A stretch of DNA of 45,910 bases from Providencia burhodogranariea DSM 19968 (GCF_000314855.2 NZ_KB233222.1:1231381-1277290); one strand, 5' to 3'; shown: positions 10,421 through 20,061, numbered from the stretch's first letter. Made by a program: numbers and translations. Notes: generated from the letters alone by a model not told the origin.

Positions 10421-11596
10421 CTAAATATTATACACACGAGCCAGTTTACCCACACCAGTGATATAAATTTCATTTTCAAAGGCGGAAAGAAAAATAGATT
10501 CTCCTGAACCGATCTTTAATTCCTCATCGCCTGACTTAAGAACTAGCTCACCTTCAATACAGAATAAGATAGAGGCTGTCTCGTTAGTTATGGTTGTGCC
10601 CGTGCTATTGATAGAATATATATTAAATGCAAAATCTTCTACTGGTATGTGATATTTACAGACATTTCCTGATTTTAACGGTTCACTTAATAAGCTTTGG
10701 CTTGTTTTAGGGATAAAATCGACATTAGCTATTAATTCCGGAACGTCAATATGCTTATTAGTAAGCCCGGCACGTAGGACATTATCGGAATTTGCCATAA
10801 TTTCTAAACCCACACCTTCAATATATGCATGTGGTGTTCTTGCATACAAGAACATAGCTTCGCCCGGCTGTAACTCAATTACATTAAGTAAAAGAGGGAC
10901 AAATAACCCCGTATCTTCTGGATAAAGGCTAACCATTTGTTTTATGGTATTCCACGGCTCCCCTTGACGGCTATTTAAAGCGGCTTTTAATACGCCGAGA
11001 GCCAGTTCTTTTTGTTCCCCAGATAAATTCAGAATTTGTGCAAAAAGTTTTGCTAATTTTTCTTCGCTTGGTGCTTGAACAAAAAATTGAATTTCAGGGT
11101 GTGCAGCAGAGACAAAATCGAGTAACTCACGAATTTCCTCTAGAGGCCTAAATGCATTCATCGCTTTGAAAGGCGTTAGAGCATAGATTAACTCAGGTTT
11201 ATGATTGTCATCTTTATAGTTACGAATTGGTGAATCGATAGGGATTCCCGCCGCATTTTCTTTTGCAAACCCAACTTCCGCATACATTTTGCTTGGATGA
11301 ACCTGAACTGAAAGTGGTTTATCTGCGCATAAGACCTTAAATAAAAAAGGTAAGCGAGAAAAGGTATCTGCAATTTTTTTACCTAAGATTTTTTCAGGAT
11401 TACTTGCAATGAAATCAATTAGTGCAATCTCATGACCTGTTTTAGGGTCGATAACATAAGAACTTGCTTTTGGATGTGCTCCCATCCATAACTCAGCCAT
11501 TGGCAAATGATCTGGATTTGGGATTGAATATAATTGGGTTAACGCAGTTTTACTTCCCCAATCGTAATTTTGGATTTTATTTATCATTTTTAACAT
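10421..11596 (-). CDS. manA: Mannose-6-phosphate isomerase, class I
   Basis: Interconverts mannose 6-phosphate and fructose 6-phosphate, supplying GDP-mannose synthesis and mannose catabolism; cytosolic zinc enzyme. 391 aa, the E. coli length. The start KMINKIQNYDWGSKTALTQL, the LPFLFKVLCADKPLSVQVHP segment with zinc ligands (near residue 97), NYKDDNHKPEL and the ARTPHAYIEG motif (near 250) are all intact. A cupin-like C-terminal domain ends in LARVYNI. The next gene, fumC, is divergent. Confidence 0.96.
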   Translation of the reverse strand: MLKMINKIQNYDWGSKTALTQLYSIPNPDHLPMAELWMGAHPKASSYVIDPKTGHEIALIDFIASNPEKILGKKIADTFSRLPFLFKVLCADKPLSVQVHPSKMYAEVGFAKENAAGIPIDSPIRNYKDDNHKPELIYALTPFKAMNAFRPLEEIRELLDFVSAAHPEIQFFVQAPSEEKLAKLFAQILNLSGEQKELALGVLKAALNSRQGEPWNTIKQMVSLYPEDTGLFVPLLLNVIELQPGEAMFLYARTPHAYIEGVGLEIMANSDNVLRAGLTNKHIDVPELIANVDFIPKTSQSLLSEPLKSGNVCKYHIPVEDFAFNIYSINSTGTTITNETASILFCIEGELVLKSGDEELKIGSGESIFLSAFENEIYITGVGKLARVYNI

Positions 11597-11776
11597 GAAT
11601 AAACTCTCTTTTTTTTAAAAATCAACTTATTTCCTTTTCACTACAATACAATAAACACGGTTCAGTCGCATTATTGAAATTAAATGTATGGCACTATAAG
11701 TGTGTTGTCATCTGCTTACCTGCAAGCTGATGATTCTAAAACTGATTATTCTGTTTATGTACTTAAGGAGATAGTA

Positions 11777-13174
11777 ATGGCAGCCACTCGCATTGAAAAA
11801 GACTCAATGGGACCAATTGAAGTACCTGCTGACCAGTTGTGGGGCGCGCAAACTCAGCGTTCTTTAGAACATTTCCGTATATCTGTAGAAAAGATGCCTG
11901 TTGCGCTGATTCATGCATTAGCGGTAACTAAAAAAGCCGCTGCAAGCGTCAATATGGATTTAGGATTACTACCAAAAGAGCGTGGCGATGCTATTATCGC
12001 AGCTGCCGATGAAGTATTGGCTGGCAAGCATCCAACTGAATTCCCTCTCGCTATCTGGCAGACGGGTTCCGGTACTCAAAGTAACATGAACATGAACGAA
12101 GTACTAGCGAACCGCGGTAGTGAGATCTTAGGGGGAGAAAGAGGCAATGATCGTCTTATCCACCCGAATGATGATGTAAACAAAAGCCAAAGTTCAAACG
12201 ATGTGTTTCCTACGGCCATGCATGTTGCTGCCGTTGTGGGTATTCGTGAGCATCTGTTACCTGAATTAATAGCATTATACAAAGTGTTAGATGCTAAAGC
12301 GAAAGAATTTAAAGATATTGTCAAAATTGGGCGTACCCACTTACAAGATGCAACACCACTGACATTAGGCCAAGAAGTTTCTGGCTGGGCCGCGATGCTG
12401 GCTCACAGTGTAAAACATATTGAAAACTCAGTTCCTCACGTATGTGAACTCGCTTTAGGTGGTACAGCAGTAGGTACAGGTCTGAATACTCACCCTGAAT
12501 ATGCGGTACGTGTTGCTAAAAAAATTGCTGAGCTAACAGGGCAACCATTTGTCACCTCACCGAATAAATTTGAAGCTTTGGGAACTTGTGATGCGTTAGT
12601 TCACTCTCATGGTGCTCTGAAAGGTTTAGCATCATCATTGATGAAAATAGCTAACGACGTTCGTTGGTTGGCATCTGGCCCTCGTTGCGGTATCGGTGAG
12701 ATTTCAATTCCTGAAAATGAGCCAGGCAGCTCTATCATGCCGGGTAAAGTTAACCCAACACAATGCGAAGCGTTAACAATGCTATGCGCACAAGTCATGG
12801 GTAACGATGTGGCCGTTAATATCGGTGGTGCTTCAGGAAACTTTGAGCTAAACGTATTCCGTCCAATGCTTATCGATAACTTCTTACAGTCTATCCGCTT
12901 ATTGGCTGATGGTATGCGCAGCTTTAATGAGCATTGTGCAGTCGGTATTGAACCAAATCGTGACCGTATTGAAAAACTGCTGCATGAGTCATTGATGCTT
13001 GTAACAGCTTTAAATACCCACATTGGTTATGACAAAGCGGCTGAAATTGCTAAAAAGGCGCATAAAGAAGGGCTGACACTGAAAGAATCAGCATTGAAAC
13101 TTAACTATCTGACTGCTGAGCAGTTTGATGAGTGGGTTCGCCCTGAAGATATGGTTGGAAGCATGAAAGGCTGA
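11777..13174 (+). CDS. fumC: Class II fumarate hydratase FumC
   Basis: Iron-independent fumarase of the TCA cycle, interconverting fumarate and malate; useful under iron limitation or oxidative stress. 465 aa (E. coli 467). The fumarase/aspartase signature [11 protein letters not shown] is near residue 317, and the substrate-site strands GSGTQSNMN and [14 protein letters not shown] are intact. The ATG at 11777 is preceded by AAGGAG at a 6-bp spacing and matches the family start. A longer in-frame extension to 11684 has no support. Confidence 0.97.
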   Translation: MAATRIEKDSMGPIEVPADQLWGAQTQRSLEHFRISVEKMPVALIHALAVTKKAAASVNMDLGLLPKERGDAIIAAADEVLAGKHPTEFPLAIWQTGSGTQSNMNMNEVLANRGSEILGGERGNDRLIHPNDDVNKSQSSNDVFPTAMHVAAVVGIREHLLPELIALYKVLDAKAKEFKDIVKIGRTHLQDATPLTLGQEVSGWAAMLAHSVKHIENSVPHVCELALGGTAVGTGLNTHPEYAVRVAKKIAELTGQPFVTSPNKFEALGTCDALVHSHGALKGLASSLMKIANDVRWLASGPRCGIGEISIPENEPGSSIMPGKVNPTQCEALTMLCAQVMGNDVAVNIGGASGNFELNVFRPMLIDNFLQSIRLLADGMRSFNEHCAVGIEPNRDRIEKLLHESLMLVTALNTHIGYDKAAEIAKKAHKEGLTLKESALKLNYLTAEQFDEWVRPEDMVGSMKG

Positions 13175-13206
13175 TCAGTAAATATCTCTCTCTGATTACT
13201 TGATAA

Positions 13207-13241
13207 AAAAGCACCTGCTTAGTAATAACGGGTGCTTTTTA
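13207..13241. terminator. Bidirectional terminator between fumC and tus
   Basis: AAAAAGCACC pairs with GGTGCTTTTT across a 15-nt loop. A-rich and T-rich flanks serve both the plus-strand fumC and the minus-strand tus, which converge here. Confidence 0.85.
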
Positions 13242-14159
13242 CTGTTCAATATATAAATTAAGTCTTGAGATCAACAGTTCAACTGGCTTGGATCTAGGGC
13301 GATTTCGAAGCGCTATTACATCTACATGATAGTCAGGCAGGGTACCTATTAAAATATCATCGAGTGATTTCTCAACCGCGAATATAATTAAAGGGTTTGC
13401 ACAAGCAAATTGTGTTTGCTTTTGCTGATCTTTATCCCAAACTCTCGCTATAGGTTGAACCTTTACAGGTCGTTGTGTTTTCAATACCGCATTGTGGCTA
13501 AGTTTACTGATCAATAAAATTTCTTGTTCTATTTGACCTACCCAATATTTATTATCCATACCTTGAGGCTTACGGCCATTTTCAAGGATTGCTTGTAATT
13601 TATTTAATATTTTTTCCTTGGTAGTTTTATTAATTACTTTTTTATTTGCCCAGCCAAATCGAACTGTATCTACATCTACCAAATAGGTTAGGGCACGGTA
13701 TGTATTAAGCGTAAGTAAACCATGAAGGCTACTATGAATAAATTCAAAACGTTGTGACTCATCAACTCCAGAGAGTTTCGTGACAATTTGTTTTATTTGT
13801 AATTTTAGTGAATTGATCTCGTCAAGCAACGTTTGAAATGCGATATAGGTTGAATAGGGCGTTTCTATACAGATTGCGCCAGGTAAACGGATCGCTGATT
13901 TATTACTTATCACGTCAGACTTATCGTGAATAAATAACAAACTAAAATGCGCAATAGCTGCTTTAATCGCTTCTTGGCCCGTTATTTTATTGACAATTAT
14001 TTCGTTAATTTCACTATTTTCATCACCTTTTATTGTATCAGGAAGGCGAAATACAGCCGCATTAATAGTAGTTTGTTTAGCAATCAACAGATTTAATTGG
14101 CTAATTTTGCTTTCTAGCAAGTTAAATTGGGAAATTAAAGAGTATTTAGCATTGTTCAT
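13239..14159 (-). CDS. tus: DNA replication terminus site-binding protein Tus
   Basis: Binds Ter sites and arrests replication forks in one direction by blocking DnaB helicase. 306 aa (E. coli 309). Identity to E. coli Tus is clearest in the DNA-binding core: RFEFIHSSLHGLLTLNTYRALT, VRFGWANKKVINK and the almost invariant RPVKVQPIARVWDKDQQKQTQFACANPLI. The C-terminus ends LISRLNLYIEQ, like the E. coli end. A Ter site lies 16-30 bp upstream of the start, the arrangement that makes E. coli tus autorepressed. The protein is more Ile/Asn/Lys-rich than E. coli Tus, as expected of an AT-rich host. Confidence 0.96.
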   Translation of the reverse strand: MNNAKYSLISQFNLLESKISQLNLLIAKQTTINAAVFRLPDTIKGDENSEINEIIVNKITGQEAIKAAIAHFSLLFIHDKSDVISNKSAIRLPGAICIETPYSTYIAFQTLLDEINSLKLQIKQIVTKLSGVDESQRFEFIHSSLHGLLTLNTYRALTYLVDVDTVRFGWANKKVINKTTKEKILNKLQAILENGRKPQGMDNKYWVGQIEQEILLISKLSHNAVLKTQRPVKVQPIARVWDKDQQKQTQFACANPLIIFAVEKSLDDILIGTLPDYHVDVIALRNRPRSKPVELLISRLNLYIEQ

Positions 14160-14173
14160 TATTATATATCATC

Positions 14174-14195
14174 AGTTAGTTACAACATGCAGGGT
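14174..14195 (-). promoter_or_regulatory. Ter site in the tus promoter region
   Basis: The minus strand carries ATGTTGTAACTAA (14188 to 14176), preceded by GC so that the conserved G (14190) is present. It matches the Ter core at all invariant positions. It has the same orientation as the 5.8-kb site: permissive to rightward forks, blocking to leftward ones. Its position just before tus suggests Tus represses its own promoter, as at E. coli TerB. Confidence 0.93.
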
Positions 14196-14299
14196 AATTG
14201 ATAATAACAAACATCAGCAAAAGTGCAATTAAACTATGCTCAAAAACTAAATAAACAGTTATTCATTTCCGTCTTAATTGAACATAGTTATAGGTTTAA

Positions 14300-14863
14300 T
14301 TATTTAATATCGAGATCAACAACTTGATAAAATGCATTAGGCGTATCTTCAATGGTCCAAACGGCTAAAACTATGTGATAGCCCTTGTTTTCTGATGGTA
14401 GTTTACAGTGCTGTTCGACAACTGGATTTGGAAATTCAACTTTATGAAATTGGCAAAAAGGTTCCAACACTAATTGAGAACGCGTAAGTGGTTGATTTGG
14501 ATTCCAGTTAGATTTAGTAATAAAATATTCCCATTTAGTTGTCTTATGACGGGCAGTTATACGCCAATTGAACATTATTTGAGAATTAGTAATGATATTT
14601 TTTATCCATCGTTTTTCATTTTGAACATCTAAATTTGCAAAACTGCTAATACCTGCACTAGCAATTTCCCCATCTTCCGGGCCCAATGCAGGAAAACCTT
14701 TTGCGCCTTCGATGGATTGAGGTTCGTATTGAATATCCCCACAGTCAATATTTGCAGTAAGTTTACATAAATACGCACGGCTGTTAGGTACTTCAACGTA
14801 ACCATGAGCCCATATTGTGTTTGAAAAACAAAATAAAAGGGAAAGTAGTAATAAATTTTTCAT
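14300..14863 (-). CDS. Lytic polysaccharide monooxygenase, AA10 / chitin-binding type
   Basis: Secreted copper enzyme that oxidatively cleaves chitin or cellulose chains. 187 aa. The signal peptide ends at Ala19, exposing His20 as the mature N-terminus (WA-HGYVEVPNSRAYLC); this His and His106 (RITARHKTTKW) would form the copper histidine brace. The axial Phe is in NAFYQVVD near residue 179. Internal cysteines fit two disulfides. It is a single-domain protein with no extra carbohydrate-binding module. Substrate (chitin versus cellulose) cannot be told from this; it may also act as an adhesin, like GbpA-type proteins. Confidence 0.92.
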   Translation of the reverse strand: MKNLLLLSLLFCFSNTIWAHGYVEVPNSRAYLCKLTANIDCGDIQYEPQSIEGAKGFPALGPEDGEIASAGISSFANLDVQNEKRWIKNIITNSQIMFNWRITARHKTTKWEYFITKSNWNPNQPLTRSQLVLEPFCQFHKVEFPNPVVEQHCKLPSENKGYHIVLAVWTIEDTPNAFYQVVDLDIK

Positions 14864-14980
14864 TCGCTATCCTCGTTTTAAATGAGGCAATATCTTTTCT
14901 TATTTTAAGCTTGAAATACATTCCATCATTTAATAGATATTGCCAAACGAGAACACGTTGATTAGTTAAAATATTGCTCG

Positions 14981-16240
14981 TTAACAGCTGACTTTCAGTT
15001 TATATGCAATTAAAAGACCAATAAGCAGCATACCGCTAATAAACAAAGCAACACCATTCCACCCATATTGTAACCAGAAAATCCCACCAACTGTTCCAGC
15101 AACACTTGAACCTGAATAATAACTAAAGAGATACAGCGAAGAGGCTTGCCCACGAGCTCGTTTAGCTCGGTGTCCAACCCAGCTACTTGCCACTGAATGC
15201 GCAGCAAAGAACCCCGTTGTTAGTACGGTCATACCAAATAAAATAATCCAAAAATTTGCAAACAATGTCAGCAATATTCCTGTAAGCATAAAGGCTAGTG
15301 CAGCAATTAATACTTTTGCTAAACCAAATTTACTGGTCAAATGTCCTGACTTAGATGCACTGTATGTGCCCGTCAAGTAAATGATTGAAAGAAAACCTAC
15401 AGTCGCTTGGCTAAGATTATAAGGCGACTCTAATAGCCGATAACCAATATAGTTATACATGGTGACAAAACCACCCATCAAGACGAAGCCTTCAGCGAAT
15501 AACCAAGGTAAACCTTTATCACGAAAATGAAGCCGTAAATTTACCCATAAACTTTTCGGTTTTAAAGAACTCGCTCTAAAATGTTGTGATGGAGGAAGTA
15601 ATCGCCAAAAGCCAATCGCCGCGATTAAGGCAAGGGAACCAAGTAATACGACAGCAACACGCCAAGAATAAAAGTCAGCAATGACACCCGTTACAAGGCG
15701 TCCACTCATCCCACCGATAGAATTACCACTGATGTATAATCCCATAGATAAAGCAACATAACTTGGATGGATTTCTTCACTAAGGTAAGTCATAGCAACA
15801 GCCGCCACACCGCTTAATGATAACCCCACAAGTGCTCTCGCGATTAAGATCCCCTGCCAACTTTGCATAAAAGCACTCAGTAACGTAAACAAAGCTGCAC
15901 TGGTTAATGCGATAACCATGACATTTTTGCGACCAATCGCATCTGAAATAGGACCTGTGATGAGTAAACCTAAAGCCATAAACCCAGTGGATAGAGATAG
16001 TGAAAGACTGGCGGTTGCAGGGGAAACATTAAAATCTTCTGATAGCATAGGTAAAATAGGCTGTACAAAATAAAGCAAAGCAAATGTTGCCAAACCGACA
16101 GTAAAAAAAGATAGTGTAACTCGTAAATACAGCGCATCATCACGTTGAATATAATGTTTTTTCGGTGGTGTATTTATGGGGTTAGAGCGTTCTCCGTTAG
16201 CAGTACTGTCAGTCGTAAGACTATTTGATGAATGTTCCAT
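14981..16240 (-). CDS. ynfM: MFS transporter YnfM
   Basis: Twelve-helix major facilitator, 419 aa, close to E. coli YnfM. Recognisable segments are LYFVQPILPMLSEDF, the motif-A-like GPISDAIGRKNVM, MTYLSEEIHPSYVALSMGLYISGNSIGGMSGRL and AHSVASSWVGHRAKRARGQASSLYLFSYY. A hydrophilic N-terminal extension of about 45 residues precedes the first helix. ATG 16240 follows AAGGG at a good spacing and is preferred to 16261. Substrate is not known (arabinose-efflux-like family). It is divergent from the LysR gene that probably controls it. Confidence 0.9.
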   Translation of the reverse strand: MEHSSNSLTTDSTANGERSNPINTPPKKHYIQRDDALYLRVTLSFFTVGLATFALLYFVQPILPMLSEDFNVSPATASLSLSLSTGFMALGLLITGPISDAIGRKNVMVIALTSAALFTLLSAFMQSWQGILIARALVGLSLSGVAAVAMTYLSEEIHPSYVALSMGLYISGNSIGGMSGRLVTGVIADFYSWRVAVVLLGSLALIAAIGFWRLLPPSQHFRASSLKPKSLWVNLRLHFRDKGLPWLFAEGFVLMGGFVTMYNYIGYRLLESPYNLSQATVGFLSIIYLTGTYSASKSGHLTSKFGLAKVLIAALAFMLTGILLTLFANFWIILFGMTVLTTGFFAAHSVASSWVGHRAKRARGQASSLYLFSYYSGSSVAGTVGGIFWLQYGWNGVALFISGMLLIGLLIAYKLKVSC

Positions 16241-16266
16241 AGTGATCCCTTGCCATAACAACCCAA

Positions 16267-16280
16267 TTGATTTCGATCAA
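16267..16280. promoter_or_regulatory. Candidate LysR operator in the ynfM-ynfL gap
   Basis: TTGAT-TTCG-ATCAA is a perfect 5-bp inverted repeat that also fits a T-N11-A LysR box. It lies between the divergent ynfM and ynfL starts. Inferred from position only. Confidence 0.4.
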
Positions 16281-16351
16281 AGAATAGGAAAATTGAAATA
16301 TTTTGTCTAATATATTAATCATTACAAATAATATTTTAAAAGTATCAAATA

Positions 16352-17254
16352 ATGGCTATTGAGTTAAGACATTTACGTTATTTTATTGCCGTTGCTGAAG
16401 AGCTACACTTTGGCCGTGCAGCAGAGCGTTTGCATATTTCACAACCACCATTAAGTCAGCAAATTCAATCCCTTGAAGAACAAGTCAAAGCAAAATTATT
16501 GGAGCGTAATAATAGAAATGTTTCGTTAACACCCGCAGGCAATATGTTTCTCAAAGAAGCCTATCAAATATTGTCCCAAGTGGATGCTGCTGTAAGCAAA
16601 GCTGAAAGAATGGAAAAAGGGGAGTTAGGTGAGCTTTCTATCGGTTTTACATCTACAACGCCTTTTATGAATAAAGTCACCATGAGTTTACGTCAATATC
16701 GTGAAGCATTTCCTGAAGTCGCTATTCATATGCATCAAATGAATACCAAGCAACAAATTGCACCTTTGCTAACAGGGAGACTCGATATTGGTATCATGCG
16801 CAATACGATTTTACCTGAACAGTTAGACTACCAGCTGTTATCTAAAGAGCCCTTTATGGTTGCTGTGTATGAAGGTCATCCTTTATTGATGTACGAGCAG
16901 ACAGGGGTCGATATTCGTTTACTGGCTGACTATCCACTGGTATTTTTTGAACGAGAAGTTGGGACTGCATTGTACGATGAAATCAATCATTTACTCACTT
17001 CAGCCGGTGTTACTCCAAAAATCACACAAGAAGCAGGGGAAGCAATGACCATTCTTGGGTTAGTTTCTGCCGGGATGGGTATTTCTATTGTAACGGAGTC
17101 TTTTACTCGGATGAAAATTGATGGCGTAAAGTATATCAATTTTTCAAATATCGACGCAGTATCTGAAGTTTGGTTAGTCTACAATACGCGTAGAGTACTA
17201 CCTGCGGCGGCTAAAACGCTCACTGACTTACTGATTAAAAACATGGTCGGATAA
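16352..17254 (+). CDS. ynfL: LysR-family transcriptional regulator YnfL
   Basis: 300-aa LysR-type regulator. The N-terminal winged helix-turn-helix is IELRHLRYFIAVAEELHFGRAAERLHISQPPLSQQIQ (residues 3-39), followed by a linker helix and a periplasmic-binding-like effector domain. It is divergent from ynfM with about 110 bp between the starts, as in E. coli. It likely regulates ynfM and itself; the inducer is unknown. Confidence 0.88.
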   Translation: MAIELRHLRYFIAVAEELHFGRAAERLHISQPPLSQQIQSLEEQVKAKLLERNNRNVSLTPAGNMFLKEAYQILSQVDAAVSKAERMEKGELGELSIGFTSTTPFMNKVTMSLRQYREAFPEVAIHMHQMNTKQQIAPLLTGRLDIGIMRNTILPEQLDYQLLSKEPFMVAVYEGHPLLMYEQTGVDIRLLADYPLVFFEREVGTALYDEINHLLTSAGVTPKITQEAGEAMTILGLVSAGMGISIVTESFTRMKIDGVKYINFSNIDAVSEVWLVYNTRRVLPAAAKTLTDLLIKNMVG

Positions 17255-17355
17255 ATACCGTGATTTAATTCACAATTAATATGTATATCGAGGCTGTTAT
17301 ATCATATATTACACACAATAACTGACTGCTTTATAATGGGATTTAATGCTTAAGT

Positions 17356-18564
17356 ATGGAAAATCAAACGGGTCATATCGATCAAATCAAACAATTAAAC
17401 ACCGGTATTGTCTACCGTATAATTGATCAATATGGGCCAATCTCACGCATTGCATTATCTAAGCAGTCACAGTTAGCCCCAGCAAGTATCACAAAGATTA
17501 CTCGAGAGCTTATTGATGCGCATTTAGTCAAAGAAATTGAATTTCCTGTTCTTGGCTTACGCGGTAGACCCGCGATTGGTTTAGTGATCGAAAGTGAAGG
17601 ATGGCAATTTTTATCAATTCGAATTGAAAATCATTCGGTTATTCTTTGCTTAAAAGAAATTAATACTCAAACAATCGTTGAACATGATTATCCATTTAAT
17701 GTGAAGGGGAATGATGCGTTTTCTACGATACTAGCATCGTTAATCAATCAATTTTTTGCGACGTATTCACATTATCTTGAGCGAGTTACAGCAATTAGTA
17801 TTATTTTAGATGGTATATTAGAACCTAATTCGGGTGTTATTTACCAATTACCTTATTATGATATTAATAATCTATCTTTAGGTTCTTATTTAACTGAACA
17901 AACTGGATTACCTACTTATATACAGCCTTATGTGAATGCTTTAGCTTTGACCGATTATTTTTCATTACATGCAAAAAGGACTGCAAAGAACATTATCTAC
18001 CTTCAAATTGACGATATTGTAAGTGCAGCGATTATTAATAATGGAATTGCTTTAGACAGTAATACAAGGCGTGCAATACACTTTGGGCATGTGCAAGCTC
18101 ATAGCGATGGTGATTTATGCTATTGTGGTGGAATAGGGTGTTTAGAAACTATAGTTTCCACTCCTTCAATTTTAAGGCAAGCGACTGAACTACTAAATTT
18201 ATATCCCTCAAGCTATCTTTTTAATTGTACTGTTACCATTGAAAATATTTGTATTGGGATTGATGAAAAAGATCCGCTTTGTCTTCATTTACTGAATAAT
18301 ATTACAGAATTATTAGCAAAGCAGCTTAGTGTATTAATTAACATTTTTGGTACAGAATTAATTTTAATTAATTCACCTTTAAACCGAGTGGAAAGAACCT
18401 TGCACACCCTATTACAGCAACATTGCGTTAAGCAGGTCATCCCTCTATATTATGAAGGTTTGCTTATAGAAAAATCCATAATCTCCAAGAAAGAGAGTGA
18501 AACAGCCTTAATTCAACAAGCATTGTACAATGGCTCATTGCTACTTCAACTGTTGCAAGGTTAA
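17356..18564 (+). CDS. mlc: ROK-family transcriptional repressor Mlc (divergent)
   Basis: Mlc (DgsA) represses ptsG, manXYZ, malT and pts genes, and is sequestered by dephosphorylated EIICB-Glc. 402 aa (E. coli 406). The N-terminal HTH region NQTGHIDQIKQLNTGIVYR...SQLAPASITKITREL is near identical to E. coli, and RGRPAIGLV is conserved. The zinc site is kept: FGHVQ (His) and CYCGGIGCLE (three Cys). The ROK core is unusual: the usual EIGH reads HFGH, and the glycine-rich DxGxG-like strand reads DDIVSAAII. The C-terminal amphipathic end YNGSLLLQLLQG is retained. Position between ynfL and ynfK supports mlc. Confidence 0.9.
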   Translation: MENQTGHIDQIKQLNTGIVYRIIDQYGPISRIALSKQSQLAPASITKITRELIDAHLVKEIEFPVLGLRGRPAIGLVIESEGWQFLSIRIENHSVILCLKEINTQTIVEHDYPFNVKGNDAFSTILASLINQFFATYSHYLERVTAISIILDGILEPNSGVIYQLPYYDINNLSLGSYLTEQTGLPTYIQPYVNALALTDYFSLHAKRTAKNIIYLQIDDIVSAAIINNGIALDSNTRRAIHFGHVQAHSDGDLCYCGGIGCLETIVSTPSILRQATELLNLYPSSYLFNCTVTIENICIGIDEKDPLCLHLLNNITELLAKQLSVLINIFGTELILINSPLNRVERTLHTLLQQHCVKQVIPLYYEGLLIEKSIISKKESETALIQQALYNGSLLLQLLQG

Positions 18565-18591
18565 CCGAAATTAATAAATTTTTTACTATTA

Positions 18592-18624
18592 ACTATAAAA
18601 TTGAGCTAACGCAAATTTTATAGT
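18592..18624 (+). terminator. Hairpin after mlc
   Basis: ACTATAAAATT and AATTTTATAGT form an 11-bp AT-rich stem 28 bp after the mlc stop. No clear T tract follows, so termination strength is uncertain. Confidence 0.4.
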
Positions 18625-18706
18625 AACCCATTCCAATAAACTGATTCCATATCATTTTTCACTGCAACTTATGCAGTAGTCTGTCACTTCAGGATAGAAA
18701 ACAACC

Positions 18707-19381
18707 ATGATGAATCTATTTATTACCGGGACAGATACAGATGTCGGGAAGACAGTATCCACGTTAGCGATATTGCAGGCTCTTAATGGCCAAGGAATTA
18801 AAGCGGTAGGTTATAAACCTATTGCTGATAAATGTATTGATACCCCAGAAGGCATGAGAAATAAGGATGCATTATTAATTCAAGGAGCATCACAAGATCT
18901 TGTCTCATACGATGATGTGAATCCAATTACAATCAAAGATAATTATAATCACGAAAATGTCATTGATTTTTCGCGAATAAAGCAGGGGTTAAACCACCTT
19001 AATAGCCAATGCGATACAGTTATAATAGAAGGAAATGGTGGTTGGCGCTACTTATTAGATGATAATACGTTCTATACTGATTGGCTAAAAGAGCAACAAG
19101 TAGGAGTTATACTCGTTGTTGGGATCCAACATGGATGCGTTAACCATACACTGTTAACTGCGGATGCGATACAAGCAGATGGATTACCTTTAGTCGGTTG
19201 GATTGCTAATCGAATTAATCCTGGGCTGGCACATTACGCTCAAATTATTAATCGATTGCAGAAGCATTTAAAAGCACCATTATTGGGTGAAATCCCATAT
19301 TTATTACGCCCAGAACAGAAGGAACTTTGCCACTATTTAAATAAGGATAAATTAAAAGAATCCTTATCTATCACTCAATAG
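18707..19381 (+). CDS. ynfK: Dethiobiotin synthase paralogue YnfK/BioD2
   Basis: ATP-dependent carboxylase-type enzyme that forms the ureido ring of dethiobiotin in biotin synthesis, or a paralogue of it. 224 aa. The P-loop GTDTDVGKT is at residues 8-16, and the family strands VGYKPIADK and VIIEGNGGWRYLL are present. The VGIQHGCVNHTLLTADAIQADGLPLVGWIANRINPGLAHY block matches E. coli YnfK better than BioD. Position next to mlc is the E. coli arrangement. In E. coli the main enzyme is bioD; this copy's physiological contribution is unclear. Confidence 0.9.
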   Translation: MMNLFITGTDTDVGKTVSTLAILQALNGQGIKAVGYKPIADKCIDTPEGMRNKDALLIQGASQDLVSYDDVNPITIKDNYNHENVIDFSRIKQGLNHLNSQCDTVIIEGNGGWRYLLDDNTFYTDWLKEQQVGVILVVGIQHGCVNHTLLTADAIQADGLPLVGWIANRINPGLAHYAQIINRLQKHLKAPLLGEIPYLLRPEQKELCHYLNKDKLKESLSITQ

Positions 19382-19392
19382 TATAACTGAAA

Positions 19393-19410
19393 AGGGCGCT
19401 GATGCGCCCT
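19393..19410 (-). terminator. Terminator shared by ynfK and ynfD
   Basis: AGGGCGC-TGAT-GCGCCCT hairpin between the convergent ends. On the minus strand it is followed by TTTTC, so it mainly serves ynfD. Confidence 0.75.
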
Positions 19411-19432
19411 ATAAGATTAGGTACTATATAAC

Positions 19433-19666
19433 TTAGTGGCGTGTATAGATGATTTTATAAGTTTCATTTTGACAATGACCAACAATCTGGCCTTGTGCTT
19501 GTTCTGCTTCATCATTTGGCACAGCAACTAAGCTAAAATTATCAGCAGGAACGCCATTATTGATAATTTTTTGCTTAATTTCTTCGATTACACTTTCACA
19601 TGATGCTTGTGCAAACGCTGGAGCAAGTAGCATAAATAGTGCGGGCAATAAAAGTGTCTTTTTCAT
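19433..19666 (-). CDS. ynfD: DUF1161 small periplasmic protein (YnfD)
   Basis: 77 aa. A cleavable signal peptide (MKKTLLLPALFMLLAPAFAQA) precedes a short mature domain with two cysteines (SCESVIEEIKQKI... and VGHCQNETYKIIYTRH), the DUF1161 pattern. E. coli ynfD has the same family and sits in the same neighbourhood as ynfB. Function unknown; the two cysteines probably form a disulfide. It is only 26 bp downstream of ynfB's stop on the same strand, so it is probably cotranscribed. Confidence 0.85.
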   Translation of the reverse strand: MKKTLLLPALFMLLAPAFAQASCESVIEEIKQKIINNGVPADNFSLVAVPNDEAEQAQGQIVGHCQNETYKIIYTRH

Positions 19667-19692
19667 TAAAACTCCTTAATAAATGAAACAAC

Positions 19693-20061
19693 TTAAGGGC
19701 GCACTAGCGGGCGTCCTGTATTTACATCAAGGCAGCGCTTGGTATTTGGCTCCCAATAGGCATTTAGGTTAAGACTCTTTTCACAAGCATCTTTATTATC
19801 AAATGCCGAATCTATCTTATCGAATTCTTTTTCTGTACGAGAGTTTAGCTTAGTACGTAAATTACGAGTCTGATCCCACTGTTCTTTCTCTTGACGCGCT
19901 TGCTCTTTAGTCAACTGGCTATCAACATTTCCAGATGTTACACAAGTACTTCCTGCTGTACAGTTAACATTTGCTGCCTGAGCAGATGAAATTCCTAACA
20001 GAGGAAGACTAAGGAATAAGAGGGCTAAACCTCGTTTGATGAATTTATTTGATGATTTCAT
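19693..20061 (-). CDS. ynfB: DUF1283 periplasmic protein YnfB
   Basis: 122 aa with a signal peptide to about residue 29 (SSAQA). The mature part has the YnfB signature: [25 protein letters not shown] then [31 protein letters not shown], close to E. coli YnfB. AGGAG lies before the start. Function unknown. It is upstream of ynfD in a likely two-gene unit. Confidence 0.9.
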   Translation of the reverse strand: MKSSNKFIKRGLALLFLSLPLLGISSAQAANVNCTAGSTCVTSGNVDSQLTKEQARQEKEQWDQTRNLRTKLNSRTEKEFDKIDSAFDNKDACEKSLNLNAYWEPNTKRCLDVNTGRPLVRP

